Of a stretch of DNA of 64,000 nt, positions 25,465-34,919 are shown in pieces. The stretch comes from Caldalkalibacillus uzonensis (lineage in GTDB: Bacteria; Bacillota; Bacilli; Caldalkalibacillales; Caldalkalibacillaceae), in NCBI RefSeq assembly GCF_030814135.1, contig NZ_JAUSUQ010000004.1, positions 62,001 to 126,000 on the forward strand. The letters are read 5' to 3'. The stretch's first letter is position 1. Each line of letters opens with the position of its first letter. The notes beneath the pieces are model-generated. The model worked only from the letters and a program-made list of their open reading frames with translations, was not told where the DNA came from and did not search any database. The position numbers and the translations under genes were made by a program.

Positions 25465-26000
25465 GGAAAAGATCCTCCTTTTACATTTATTTATTCCAAA
25501 CCTATGGTGTAACCCTTGAATATTGCAGCAACCACTCCATACCGGTATTCATGAAAGACGACAAGTACAGAGAAACAGTGGAAAATCGGATGTCAAAATC
25601 ATTGATATTGACAATTCCGACATTTCCTCTTCCAATCGATTTTCCAAACACATTGTACGATGTTTATCTCTTATATTAATTTTCAAAATATTGTGATTAT
25701 ATACATCGGCAATTTCCAGAGAATGTTTATCCGTATATCAAAAGTATCAAAGCCCAGTAATCCTGCTACAACAACATCAAATAATGTCAATTACACCACG
25801 GTATTTCATGACCACTCTCTCCGGCTTTACGAACTTCCACATGCCGCTCCCTACTTTGCAAGAGTGCAACCTATCGTTTACCCTATCTGCTTAGAATCAA
25901 TTTAATTTGGTAAAACATTTATTGATGCTTTACTTACCATCATATAGTGACGTATAATAAAAGACAAGTCTTTTAATTGTCTTTAATTTGGCGAGTGTGA
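25465..26000 (+). promoter_or_regulatory. divergent intergenic region with promoter and palindrome before the regulator
   Basis: 536 bases between the divergent SDR-fold gene and the regulator at 26 kb. For the plus strand, a -35-like TTACTT (25930-25935) and a consensus TATAAT (25953-25958) are 17 bases apart. Immediately after the -10 lies AAAAGAC-AA-GTCTTTT (25959-25974), a perfect 7-bp dyad that would cover the transcript start and may be an autoregulatory site. I see no gene in the remaining AT-rich part. Confidence 0.5.
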
Positions 26001-26015
26001 ATGGGAGGAATGCGT

Positions 26016-27413
26016 GTGTGTTCAGATGCCGTTCAAACTAACGCCTTGCATCAGGATAAAGACGGGATTGCTATCGGCGTGATTGGGCCTGCTGAGATCA
26101 TTCGCCTAATACGTGATGCCCTGAAGGCTTTTCCTTCATTTATTCCCGTGTTCCGGGAATATGAAAACGAATCGGAGGTACCACAAAAAACAAAAGATAT
26201 TATTGATCACGTAGAAGTGTTGTTATTTTCTGATTATCCTGCCTACAAACATGCTACAGAAGCAATGCAGCTCAAGATTCCTGCTCATTATATTCCACTT
26301 ATGGGAACCGGTCTTTACCGATCCATCTATCGCATCAAAAACTGCTATGATCTGAAAAGCCTTTCTGTCGATTCTCTGACAGAACAATATGTGCAACAAA
26401 TTCTGAAAGAATTAGGGGAGTCAGTAACTGCTTTGCATTTTTACGGCCATTCTATCCAACTGTCCACTGACGAAGTTATTGCATTTCATAAAGAAAATTA
26501 CGAAAATGAAAAATGTTCCGTTTGCCTGACAGGCATCAAAACGGTTGCCGAAGGCTTAACACGGCTCGGTATTCCTAATGAATGGGTTTTGCCTACCCGT
26601 CAGGATATCATCGTTTCACTTGAACGGGCATTATTGTCCACCGAGACTCGACGTAATAAAGAGTCGCAAATTGTTGTCGGCATCATCCACATAGATGAAT
26701 ACCGAAAGCTGATGGATCAAAGCACTTCGCAACATGAAGCTCAGACATTAAAATTAGAAATATATCGTATTCTCTTAGATTATGTCAAACAATTGGACGG
26801 CCACCTTATTCAATTGGATGGAGAGGAATTTTTATTTTTTACTACTAGAGGTGTCTTTGAAAGGGAAACACGCGGGTATAAATTTATCCCGTTATTGAAT
26901 GATACACAAAAACTGTTAGGTCATTCCCTGAGTATCGGAATTGGTTTTGGACGGACTGCCACCGATGCAGGGATGCACGCGAGAATGGCTTTGCGTCAAT
27001 CGAAGGATACAGGGGGCAATGTTTGTTTTATTGTCAGGGAAGATAGAAGCGTCATCGGACCAGTGGAGATGACCGATCCGATGATTTATGAACTTTCTGT
27101 CACTGACAACCATTTACTTGAAAAAGCAAAAAAAGCCGGTATGTCAGCAACCTATATGAGCCGGTTGATGGCCCAAGTAACCCGATATGGCAAAATCGAT
27201 TATACACCGCAGGAACTCGCATCCGTTCTCGGAATCACTGTGAGAAGTACACATCGTATCCTCGTTCAATGGATGGATGCCGGACTTGTAGAGATTGTCG
27301 GAGAAGAAAAATTTTCTCATCGGGGACGCCCGCGACAAATATACCGATTCACCTTCATGGATGAACAAAGAAACAGAAAACACAAGGACAAATATAATTT
27401 TGAAGACAGATAG
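26016..27413 (+). CDS. transcriptional regulator: sensor region, degenerate GGDEF-like domain and winged helix
   Basis: About 465 residues, on the plus strand amid minus-strand genes. Residues 15-215 form an alpha/beta domain of unknown type (IAIGVIGPAEIIRLIRDAL). Residues 220-350 resemble a nucleotidyl-cyclase/GGDEF fold, with VVGIIHIDEYRKLM, LDGEEFLFF in the place of the GGDEF turn, and SIGIGFGRTATDAGMHARMAL. The final 110 residues hold a winged helix (YTPQELASVLGITVRSTHRILVQWMDAGLV). The GTG at 26016 is preferred since GGGAGG stands seven bases before it. An ATG at 26001 is the alternative. The ligand and targets are unknown; the divergent sugar operon is the likely target. Confidence 0.68.
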   Translation: MCSDAVQTNALHQDKDGIAIGVIGPAEIIRLIRDALKAFPSFIPVFREYENESEVPQKTKDIIDHVEVLLFSDYPAYKHATEAMQLKIPAHYIPLMGTGLYRSIYRIKNCYDLKSLSVDSLTEQYVQQILKELGESVTALHFYGHSIQLSTDEVIAFHKENYENEKCSVCLTGIKTVAEGLTRLGIPNEWVLPTRQDIIVSLERALLSTETRRNKESQIVVGIIHIDEYRKLMDQSTSQHEAQTLKLEIYRILLDYVKQLDGHLIQLDGEEFLFFTTRGVFERETRGYKFIPLLNDTQKLLGHSLSIGIGFGRTATDAGMHARMALRQSKDTGGNVCFIVREDRSVIGPVEMTDPMIYELSVTDNHLLEKAKKAGMSATYMSRLMAQVTRYGKIDYTPQELASVLGITVRSTHRILVQWMDAGLVEIVGEEKFSHRGRPRQIYRFTFMDEQRNRKHKDKYNFEDR

Positions 27414-27480
27414 GAGAAGTGGGTGCCCCCATATTCTTAAATCACAAGCTTTTTCAATTTTCAGTTATTCTATTAATCTA

Positions 27481-28734
27481 CTAGAAGAATAAATTTTTGA
27501 TCGTGTTTCCTGCTAAAACTAAAAGCACCAACAGCCCTATGATTCCAATAACATTTTTAAAAGTTGAATTTCTAAGATCTCCCATAATCTCTTTATCATT
27601 AGCTACTACATAAAGACTGATCCCGATTAAAGGCACAACAACAATCGTAATAGCTTGAGCAAATAAAATGAGTTGAATAGGTAAACCTTGAAAAAAGATC
27701 GCTACTCCTGCTCCAATGACCATAACGGCGATAATACAATAGCGAACGCCTTTATCACTCAGTTTACGGCCTAGCCCTAAAGCATCGGCTAACAACGCTC
27801 CACCAATGGTGGCATTAGCAGTAAGTGAAGAAAAAGCAGCTCCCCATAGACCAAGCATGAAGATAACCGTTGACCAACTTCCATAAAGTGGCCCAATGGT
27901 TTTTCCCAAATCAACCACTGAATTAACTGTAATTCCTTGAGGAAGTAGGACTTTTGCAGCACAAACCATTACCATACCTGAGATTAAACCTAGAATCAAT
28001 ATGCCTGAATAACTTTCTATAATCCCGTCTTTGGCGTTTTTCCTGTCCCAACCTCTTTCTTGCACAAAATAAGACTGATAAAACGCTCCAACAACTGAAA
28101 ACGTTGTCGCAAACAATGCAATTATGAGCAACATCGAACCATGCGGAATATTCGGAACAAAACCTCGAAATAAGGATGATAGGTTTGGTTTTACTACAAA
28201 CAAGGTAATCAGAAATGACATTAGCATAAGCGCGACCAGCACGAGCATCAGTTTCTCTAAGACTTTATACAAGTTCTTCACAAATAGCAAAACAATGGCC
28301 AGTAATGTAAATATTAGCGTCCAGATGATCGACGATGTATTTGTTAATACGCCAAATGCCGCACCCGATCCTATAGCATTTCCAGCTTGAAACGATGCAG
28401 TTACCAGAAATGCCCCTATACCGATAATAGACGTAACGGTTTGCCCCCACTTGTCACGAATGGTAGATAACAAGGTCTGATCAGTAGCCATTCCAATCCT
28501 GGCACTCATTTCAGTAAAAACCATCATGAAGATCGTAGCAATTACAAGCACCCAAATTAATTGGTACCCATGAAGGGCTCCAATGTTTGTAGAAACTGTC
28601 AAGCTTCCAGGGCCTAACACTAACGCAGCTGTGATAACTGCAGGCCCCAACGAATGTAACCAGTGAGCAAAAACTGAGTGTGTAGGTTGTGTGTCAACAC
28701 CTTCTTTGACAGTATGTTTTTCAGTACTAGCCAT
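27481..28734 (-). CDS. Nramp-fold transporter without the canonical metal-binding motifs
   Basis: A 417-residue membrane protein with about 11 segments that aligns with the Nramp family (APC fold), including IWTLIF and the conserved EMSARIG after segment 2. The segment-1 DPGN motif reads GPGS (residues 41-44), and the segment-6 metal-binding AxxMPH region reads ATTFSVV (209-215), so neither the aspartate nor the methionine ligand is present. It is therefore probably not a manganese or iron importer. It follows a secreted propeller protein gene in the same direction and ends tail-to-tail with the regulator. The substrate may be an organic solute. Confidence 0.78.
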   Translation of the reverse strand: MASTEKHTVKEGVDTQPTHSVFAHWLHSLGPAVITAALVLGPGSLTVSTNIGALHGYQLIWVLVIATIFMMVFTEMSARIGMATDQTLLSTIRDKWGQTVTSIIGIGAFLVTASFQAGNAIGSGAAFGVLTNTSSIIWTLIFTLLAIVLLFVKNLYKVLEKLMLVLVALMLMSFLITLFVVKPNLSSLFRGFVPNIPHGSMLLIIALFATTFSVVGAFYQSYFVQERGWDRKNAKDGIIESYSGILILGLISGMVMVCAAKVLLPQGITVNSVVDLGKTIGPLYGSWSTVIFMLGLWGAAFSSLTANATIGGALLADALGLGRKLSDKGVRYCIIAVMVIGAGVAIFFQGLPIQLILFAQAITIVVVPLIGISLYVVANDKEIMGDLRNSTFKNVIGIIGLLVLLVLAGNTIKNLFF

Positions 28735-28790
28735 ATCTTTTCCTCCTATCTCTTAATCTCCTCCTCGATTAACCCAAAACAACTGATGAG

Positions 28791-28827
28791 ACGACTGTCC
28801 GTTTGCGTGGAGCAGGCGGACAGTCGT
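28791..28827 (-). other. stem-loop between propeller and Nramp-fold genes
   Basis: A perfect 11-bp dyad (arms 28791-28801 and 28817-28827, 15-nt loop) begins five bases past the propeller stop codon. On the minus strand the 3' side lacks a T-run, so it may be a processing or attenuation element between the two genes. On the plus strand it is followed by TTCTTT, but no plus-strand gene precedes it. Confidence 0.55.
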
Positions 28828-28831
28828 TTCT

Positions 28832-31093
28832 TTATCTATTTTCCCACTCCTGCAGTAGTGTTTCCCCGGTCATATTCAGGGTATCTTTCGCATCTTGGGA
28901 AACATATTTGTCTAAGGCCGGGTTATTCAAATGATTAAGGAATCTACGCAAATGTTTAATAGCCTGTGTAACTCTCCCTTCTTTCTCATGATACATGGAT
29001 TGCTTGATACTGTTTTTCAGTTGAGTGTATAAAGGGGGTTCCAAGTTACCGGTCTTCTTATAAAGCTCAACAAGTTGCATAACCGTTTCAGAGCTTACCG
29101 GTTCATCTTCATACTTCAGCTTATAGACGTACAATTGTGTAGCAATTTGAGAGAAATAAATGTCACCCATGTAATCTTGGGCAAAATACGATGCACCATC
29201 CACTAGTGTTTCCACTTCCCAAGTTTCCGGATCAAGTTTAAAGATGTTGTTGACCGCTCTTCCGTACAAATAACCGTCCTTATGGAAATTGAGGTACCCT
29301 CCTGCCCAGAACGTAGTGCCCCATTCATACGGATATAATTCTTTTAACTGCACAACTTCTCTCGTCTCTGGATTAAATTTGAAAATGTATCCATAGGTCA
29401 GTCCCCACAACATTCCGTTCTCATCAAAGGCCAATGCCGAAATTGCTTGTTCGCCAGGGATAAGCGAACCCTCCCATACTTTCTCTTTCTTCTCAACATC
29501 CCAAATAAATAGCTTTCCTTCTGTTTCCACAGGATTAATGCCAATCCCACCGTATATGGATGTCCCTCCATAAATAAGCCCGTCTTTGTAAGCTAACGAA
29601 ATCACACTATGATTTTCAACAACATTACGAAAGACTTCTGTTTCACCTGTTTCTGGGTCGTAAAAACTTAAAGCTCCTTCCAGACTTCCTCCCTTGGGAA
29701 CCGTCCCTATAGCCAGATAGTTACCTGCATCCGCAAAAGCGAAAGGTCGATCCTGGCCGTTACTGCTTAACTCTGCGACTTGTTTAGGATTCTTTCCATA
29801 ATTCCACGGTTCAGAGGGGTCATATTCCCAAATTTGTCCGTCTGGATAATTTCCGGTGTACAACTTTCCTTGATAGGTAGCCATCGCTTCGATTTGTCCG
29901 GGACCGTATAACATTTCAATTTGTTTTGTACTCGTATCGATCCTCGCCATAGCACCAGGTGATAAGTATCCGCCAACATAAATATTACCGTCTGGACCTA
30001 AATGGATCGAGCGAATATCTACGGGTGACCCAAGAACGTCTCCCTGTATAATCTTGTTGTTCCCGGTTTCCGGATTGTAAATATAGTAGCGACCTCTTAA
30101 ATTAGTACTCACTAAACTGAGTCCCGGAAAATTATCGTCATCTATTTTGTACCATCCATAGCTGCGGTCCGTTCCAGATATAGAGAATCCTGTCGGACCT
30201 GACTCTTTTGTCACGACGTCAAAGTAATAAAGTTTATTATCAACTTTAAAATACGTTTTATTACTAGGTCCTAACGGAGAAGCATCCCAGCCGTTAGCAT
30301 TTTTGAATGCATCGATCCATTCTCTTGTTTTCGTATCGTAGACCAGCATTGTGCTGCTGGGTGTCACACGTGCAAAAAGAAATCCTTCCACATAAGACAT
30401 GTCATATACCTCTGTATCACTACTGTACTCTTCCGGCAAGGGTATAATTTCTTTTTCCCCTGTTTCTACATCCAATTCGACTAAGTGTGCTTGCCTGTTA
30501 CCCGTACCAGCGTAAATTTTTCCATTACCGTAAGCTACGCTACGAACATACCATTCAGATTGAACCATTTGCCCGTAATCCCTGAACTGATTTGTTTCAG
30601 GGTCATATTGAAACACCTTACCATTGGGGTAGGTGCCTCCATAAATTTTTCCTTTATCATCCGCTACTAATCTCCAAAGGTGTGTCTCTGAACTGATTGG
30701 CCTCCCTAAGTTTTCTATGTTATCCATGCCCGGGATATAGCGATATAAATTACCGTTCCTCTGCGAACCAATATACAGTGTACCATCCGGGGCCACGGTT
30801 AATCCCCAGGAAGTGTGTGCTCCTTCCAATGGGAAATTGTCTACCCTTTCTCCAGTTTCAACGCCAATAATGTTGAGATTGGGAGGGGAACCGTTAGCAA
30901 CGACATACATCCAGTTTTCACCATTAGGCCCTTTCCCGTAAGCAGCATGGGGAATCACAACAGAGTTTATAGCTGTGCCTAAGTGTTCAATCCGTTCTTC
31001 AATATCTTCTGCAACCGTCTTATTATAAAATCCGAAACTCACAATCATAATCATAATTGTCATAACAACTTTTCTTAACCAACAACTTTTCAT
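28832..31093 (-). CDS. secreted beta-propeller - FIMAH-type protein
   Basis: A 753-residue exported protein, paralogous to the one at 7.8-10.6 kb but lacking the N-terminal carbohydrate-binding module. A signal peptide occupies residues 1-28 (cleavage near VAEDI). Blade repeats run from about 35 to 675, such as GTLYIGSQRNGNLYRYIPG, KIYGGTYPNGKVFQYDP and LYTGNYPDGQIWEYDP. The last 70 residues (KNSIKQSMYHEKEGRVTQAI...) match the FIMAH-type domain. The ATG follows AAAGGGGTGAT. It heads a unit with the Nramp-fold gene. The role is probably outside the cell on a polysaccharide, as lyase or binder; this is inference from the fold and the sugar context. Confidence 0.75.
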   Translation of the reverse strand: MKSCWLRKVVMTIMIMIVSFGFYNKTVAEDIEERIEHLGTAINSVVIPHAAYGKGPNGENWMYVVANGSPPNLNIIGVETGERVDNFPLEGAHTSWGLTVAPDGTLYIGSQRNGNLYRYIPGMDNIENLGRPISSETHLWRLVADDKGKIYGGTYPNGKVFQYDPETNQFRDYGQMVQSEWYVRSVAYGNGKIYAGTGNRQAHLVELDVETGEKEIIPLPEEYSSDTEVYDMSYVEGFLFARVTPSSTMLVYDTKTREWIDAFKNANGWDASPLGPSNKTYFKVDNKLYYFDVVTKESGPTGFSISGTDRSYGWYKIDDDNFPGLSLVSTNLRGRYYIYNPETGNNKIIQGDVLGSPVDIRSIHLGPDGNIYVGGYLSPGAMARIDTSTKQIEMLYGPGQIEAMATYQGKLYTGNYPDGQIWEYDPSEPWNYGKNPKQVAELSSNGQDRPFAFADAGNYLAIGTVPKGGSLEGALSFYDPETGETEVFRNVVENHSVISLAYKDGLIYGGTSIYGGIGINPVETEGKLFIWDVEKKEKVWEGSLIPGEQAISALAFDENGMLWGLTYGYIFKFNPETREVVQLKELYPYEWGTTFWAGGYLNFHKDGYLYGRAVNNIFKLDPETWEVETLVDGASYFAQDYMGDIYFSQIATQLYVYKLKYEDEPVSSETVMQLVELYKKTGNLEPPLYTQLKNSIKQSMYHEKEGRVTQAIKHLRRFLNHLNNPALDKYVSQDAKDTLNMTGETLLQEWENR

Positions 31094-31111
31094 ACTATCA
31101 CCCCTTTACAA

Positions 31112-31292
31112 TTATAGATCCAAGTCAAAAAAAGTGGTCACTTCTTCAGCAACACCATCAAGGTCATCAGGCCAAGGGTAATCTTGGGTTGTTGTCCCTT
31201 TCGGATGATTACCTCCCGCGCAGTTAATCAAAATATCACATGATCCTAAATGAGTATGAATCTCCTCTCTCGCTGCCATTAAGGCACGTTTG
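31112..31292 (-). pseudogene. uxuB: remnant of SDR-type fructuronate reductase (uxuB), internal fragment
   Basis: Minus-strand reading gives about 60 codons of the SDR D-mannonate oxidoreductase that follows uxuA in Bacillales, including CDILINCAGGNHPKGTTTQ, the NAG-type motif. The first ~70 codons and everything after TTFFDLDL are missing; a stop codon follows directly. Its start is fused in another frame to the end of the uxuA remnant. It cannot encode an active enzyme. It corresponds to the very segment that is deleted in the second uxuB copy at 63.3 kb. Confidence 0.72.
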
Positions 31293-31918
31293 TCTCTCCT
31301 GTAATCCTAATGTTCCGGCAGTAGGCAAAGTGAGTGCGTCCCTTTTTGCCAAAGTATCTGATCATCTCTGGAAGATTATTGTCAGGATCTGCTCCTAATG
31401 AACCTGTACAAAACGTTAACCCGTGGTTGGAACTATCGACCAGGCTGAATAAACGTTCTAAATTTGCTTGGTTGGTGATAATGCGGGGCAAACCGAAAAT
31501 GGACCATGGCGGGTCATCAGGGTGAATAGCCATTTTAACACCTACTTCATCAGCCGTGGCTATAATTTGTTTTAAGAAATATTGCAGGTGATGCCATAAG
31601 TCTTCTTCTGATACGCCTTGATATTGATCAATTAATACTTTTAACTCGTCTTTTCTGTAACTGACATCCCATCCCGGAAGTTCTAAATCCCCCACCAGCG
31701 GGTTCATCTTTTGTATGGTTTCATCCTCGTAAACCAGGGTGGTTAAACCATTAGGCATTTGGTACTCTAAATGGGAGCGTGTCCAGTCAAAGACAGGGCA
31801 TAAAGTTGTAACAAACAACCTTAATTCCCGCTTTGGCCAGATTTCGCTATGTCGCTTGGTAGTTGGCAATATACTTATCTCTGGTGGGTAAACCAAGTTT
31901 AATATCACATGTACATTA
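31280..31918 (-). pseudogene. uxuA: remnant of mannonate dehydratase (uxuA), central part
   Basis: Clear mannonate dehydratase sequence: CPVFDWTRSHLEYQMPNG, GWDVSYRKDELKVLI, MAIHPDDPPWSIFGLPRIIT and LTFCTGSLGADPDNNLPEMIRYFG. About 75 N-terminal and 90 C-terminal codons are absent. The upstream part DIKLGLPTRDKYIANYQAT is in another frame and is cut by a TAG, with a further frameshift before VFDWTRS. The C-terminus is truncated and fused to the uxuB remnant. The gene is broken. Confidence 0.82.
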
Positions 31919-32540
31919 TTATTTTACTGATTTAACCGAACATTCCTTTAGGAGTGAATTCTAATTGCCTCTACTGTCAAGACTAAAAAATAATATAATT
32001 CATATTATTTTTAATAGTTAATCTATTTAGATCCCCTTGTTCCTCTTACCCGTTGGCTACTCCAAATTGAAATAATTGTTCGCACTCTGCAGAAAAATGG
32101 CCTGACCATTTTATTGCTTTAATATTATTAATTATTATTTAAATATTTACGGTATCTTGCATCTAAAAAGAAATTTAATATTTATTTAATTTTAGTTTAT
32201 GACCCACTATTAGCTTAAAGCAAGACTATAAAATGTCTATTAAATGTCTCTAAATTGTCTATAAATCAGTGTTTTAGACAAGGAAACGGGGACCATGTTT
32301 CCCTTTTAATTTTTCCTCATCATGGTAAAACCCCTGAACGTTTTGATTCAAAAAAGAGGCTTTTTCAACCAAGATCCCATCCTTCAAAAACGAGGATGGG
32401 ATCTATTGAATAACGTATTAAATTGAAAAATGGCAGCGCTTATTCCAGTTCCTTTGCTGTATTGGTTGAGAAGACTGCACAGCAAATCAAAGCGGACCGG
32501 CCGGTAATAATTGTTTTCATCGTATGTTCCATCAGAAAGT
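31919..32540. other. AT-rich gap between uxuA remnant and alpha-xylosidase gene
   Basis: No supportable gene in 620 bases. Positions 31920-32330 are AT-rich and featureless. A hairpin at 32372-32404 is listed separately. On the minus strand 32395-32530 an open stretch without a start codon reads LSDGTYDENNYYRPVRFD and continues; it looks protein-like and could be a gene remnant, but I do not recognise it. Confidence 0.4.
32372..32404 (-). terminator. stem-loop, possible terminator of the alpha-xylosidase operon
   Basis: A perfect 12-bp stem, AGATCCCATCCT and its complement (arms 32372-32383, 32393-32404, 9-nt loop). On the minus strand it is followed after 8 bases by GAAAAAGCCTCTTTTTT. It lies 137 nt beyond the GH31 stop, the first strong terminator-like structure there. 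Confidence 0.6.
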
Positions 32541-34862
32541 TTAACTTATCTTAACGGTCACTTCCTTATTTATTTCATGTGGTGACACATAGATTCCCAT
32601 GGGCCGCTTCTCCCATCTGCCGTTATCCACCGCTTCTACTCCTGCGATGTTAACTAATAGTACATGCCATGGTTTGGTTGCTCCTTGCACAGCAATTTTT
32701 ATCGTAGAACCTTCTCTCTTTGCTGTCACTTCAAGCTCTTTTTTGCCCTTGGTGTTATAAACCGTTGCAGAAGCAGTCTGACCATTTTGTAATTCATAAA
32801 TTTGAAAAGTAATATGATCGGCATAGTCATAGTCTGCTGCAGACACACTGTTACCTATGGGCAAAATCGTGTTTTCACGAACAAACAGGGGCAAGCTCAT
32901 ATAATCATAGGTTTCCCTTAACCACCGCCCTCCGGCCATTTTTTTGCCAGACAGAAGATGAGTCCACGTTCCCTCAGGCAAGTAATAGGAAACTTCTCCG
33001 TCTTCACTAAAAATGGGGGCTGCCAAAATCGCATCACCCAGCATGTATTGACGGTCCAAATAGTCACATGCACGGTCATCCGGAAACTCTAACATCATGG
33101 GGCGCATCATGGGGATACCCCTTTCCGCCGCCTGGCAGGCCACCGCGTACAAATAAGGCATGAGCCGGTATTTCAGGTGAGTAAAGTACCTCATCACATC
33201 TACAGCCTCTTCATCAAACAGCCATGGCACCCTGTAGGAGGAGTTGCCATGCAGCCGGCTGTGACTCGAAAGTAAGCCAAATACCGTCCAGCGTTTGTAC
33301 AAATCTGGCGTTGCCTTTTGTTCAAAGCCACCAATATCATGGCTCCAAAAGCCAAATCCAGTTAACGCCAAAGAAAGGCCACCGCGTAAACTTTCTGCCA
33401 TTGATTCATATGTGGCCTCGCAATCCCCTCCCCAATGGACAGGAAACTTTTGGCTTCCGGCTGTAGCAGAACGGGCAAAGACAACCGCTTCCCCTTCACC
33501 TTTCTTCTCTTGCAAAACTTCGAAGACGACTTTGTTGTAAAGATAGGTATAATAGTTGTGCATTTTCTGTGGATCAGAGCCGTCATGGTAGACCACATCT
33601 ACAGGGATTCTTTCCCCGAAATCCGTTTTAAAACAATCGACACCCATATCCACAAGTTTACGGAGTTTATCGGCATACCAGTTACAGGCATCGGGATTCG
33701 TAAAATCAACAATCCCCATCCCGGCTTGCCAGAGGTCCCACTGCCAGACATCCCCGTTTGGACGCTTCAACAGATAGCCTTTTTCCATGGCCTCGTCGAA
33801 CAACTTTGACTTCTGGGCAATGTAGGGATTGATCCAAACACAAATCTTCATTCCTTTGTCTTTTAACCTTTTTAACATCGCTTCGGGTTCAGGAAAGGCC
33901 TCCTTATCCCATTCAAAATTACACCACTCGAACTCTTTCATCCAAAAACAATCAAAATGAAACACCTGAAGCGGAATATCGCGTTCCAGCATCCCATCGA
34001 CAAAATGTGTCACCGTTTCTTCTTTATAATCAGTAGTAAAGGATGTTGTCAGCCATAGCCCAAACGACCAGGCTGGTGGCAACGCCGGCCTGCCGGTCAG
34101 CGCTGTGTACTTTTCCAAAACCTCTTTCGGCTCCTGGCCACCTATGATGAAATAATCCAGATATTCCCCCTGGACGCTAAACTGAACTTTGGACACATGT
34201 TCCGAACCAACTTCAAATGAAACACATTCCGGATGATTGACAAAGACGCCGTATCCCCTGTTTGTCAAATAAAAAGGGACGTTTTTGTATGCTTGTTCTG
34301 TGCTGGTACCCCCATCCTCATTCCAGATGTCAACTTGCTGGCCATTCTTGACAAAATGTGTGAAGCGTTCACCCAAGCCATACACACATTCACCTACGCT
34401 TAAGCTTAGTTGTTCTCTCATGAAAGTCTCTTTGTCATCGCTGACGATATATCCGAGGTGTCTATAACCGCTTCTGGTCAAAAGCTTATCGCGCCAGTAA
34501 AAATTCACAGACCATTTATCTTTCTTAGGGATTTTGAGCATTAAATCTCCGCTTTTTAAAGAAAGTACCTCCTCATCTTCAAGAATATCAACCGGTACCT
34601 CCTCAGGATTGATAAAACCCTCAGGTCTGCGCTTCCTTTCTCCTTTAAAATGGTATTGCTGCACACGAATTACACCAGGCATGGGAGAAGAATAACGAAT
34701 TGTTAACATCGGAATATTTAGCGTATCCCCCCTATGCCGGACAGCTTTGCAGGGCGCATAAACGATTAAAGATTTGCTGTCTTTTTGCCAATCATGTAAC
34801 GATTCAGGGTTGTGGATCGTATATCCTTCGCGAATCAGCCAATAACCGTTGGTAAATTTCAT
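32541..34862 (-). CDS. yicI: alpha-xylosidase, GH31 (YicI-like)
   Basis: A 773-residue cytoplasmic enzyme that releases alpha-linked xylose from xyloglucan oligosaccharides such as isoprimeverose. Length and start (MKFTNGYWLI) fit E. coli YicI (772). The nucleophile aspartate is in DCFKTDFGERIPVD near residue 415 and the acid/base in HWGGDCEATYESM near 480. FFW-type sugar pocket residues lie in LTGFGFWSHDIGGFE. The ATG at 34862 follows AGGAGG; upstream in-frame codons lack a site. It is the last gene after an importer, so it probably degrades what that importer brings in. Confidence 0.93.
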   Translation of the reverse strand: MKFTNGYWLIREGYTIHNPESLHDWQKDSKSLIVYAPCKAVRHRGDTLNIPMLTIRYSSPMPGVIRVQQYHFKGERKRRPEGFINPEEVPVDILEDEEVLSLKSGDLMLKIPKKDKWSVNFYWRDKLLTRSGYRHLGYIVSDDKETFMREQLSLSVGECVYGLGERFTHFVKNGQQVDIWNEDGGTSTEQAYKNVPFYLTNRGYGVFVNHPECVSFEVGSEHVSKVQFSVQGEYLDYFIIGGQEPKEVLEKYTALTGRPALPPAWSFGLWLTTSFTTDYKEETVTHFVDGMLERDIPLQVFHFDCFWMKEFEWCNFEWDKEAFPEPEAMLKRLKDKGMKICVWINPYIAQKSKLFDEAMEKGYLLKRPNGDVWQWDLWQAGMGIVDFTNPDACNWYADKLRKLVDMGVDCFKTDFGERIPVDVVYHDGSDPQKMHNYYTYLYNKVVFEVLQEKKGEGEAVVFARSATAGSQKFPVHWGGDCEATYESMAESLRGGLSLALTGFGFWSHDIGGFEQKATPDLYKRWTVFGLLSSHSRLHGNSSYRVPWLFDEEAVDVMRYFTHLKYRLMPYLYAVACQAAERGIPMMRPMMLEFPDDRACDYLDRQYMLGDAILAAPIFSEDGEVSYYLPEGTWTHLLSGKKMAGGRWLRETYDYMSLPLFVRENTILPIGNSVSAADYDYADHITFQIYELQNGQTASATVYNTKGKKELEVTAKREGSTIKIAVQGATKPWHVLLVNIAGVEAVDNGRWEKRPMGIYVSPHEINKEVTVKIS

Positions 34863-34919
34863 CAATACCAGCCTCCTGATCTGCGATTTCATATCATTTA
34901 CTTTCAAAATACAATCTGG

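Noticed and set aside
28791-28827. Dyad after the propeller gene as a plus-strand terminator
   Set aside because: No plus-strand gene ends nearby; the regulator stops more than 1.3 kb upstream. It is better read as an element of the minus-strand transcript.
31292-31908. The 209-codon frame taken as an intact mannonate dehydratase gene
   Set aside because: Homology continues upstream in another frame through a stop codon and both ends of the enzyme are missing, so it is a pseudogene.
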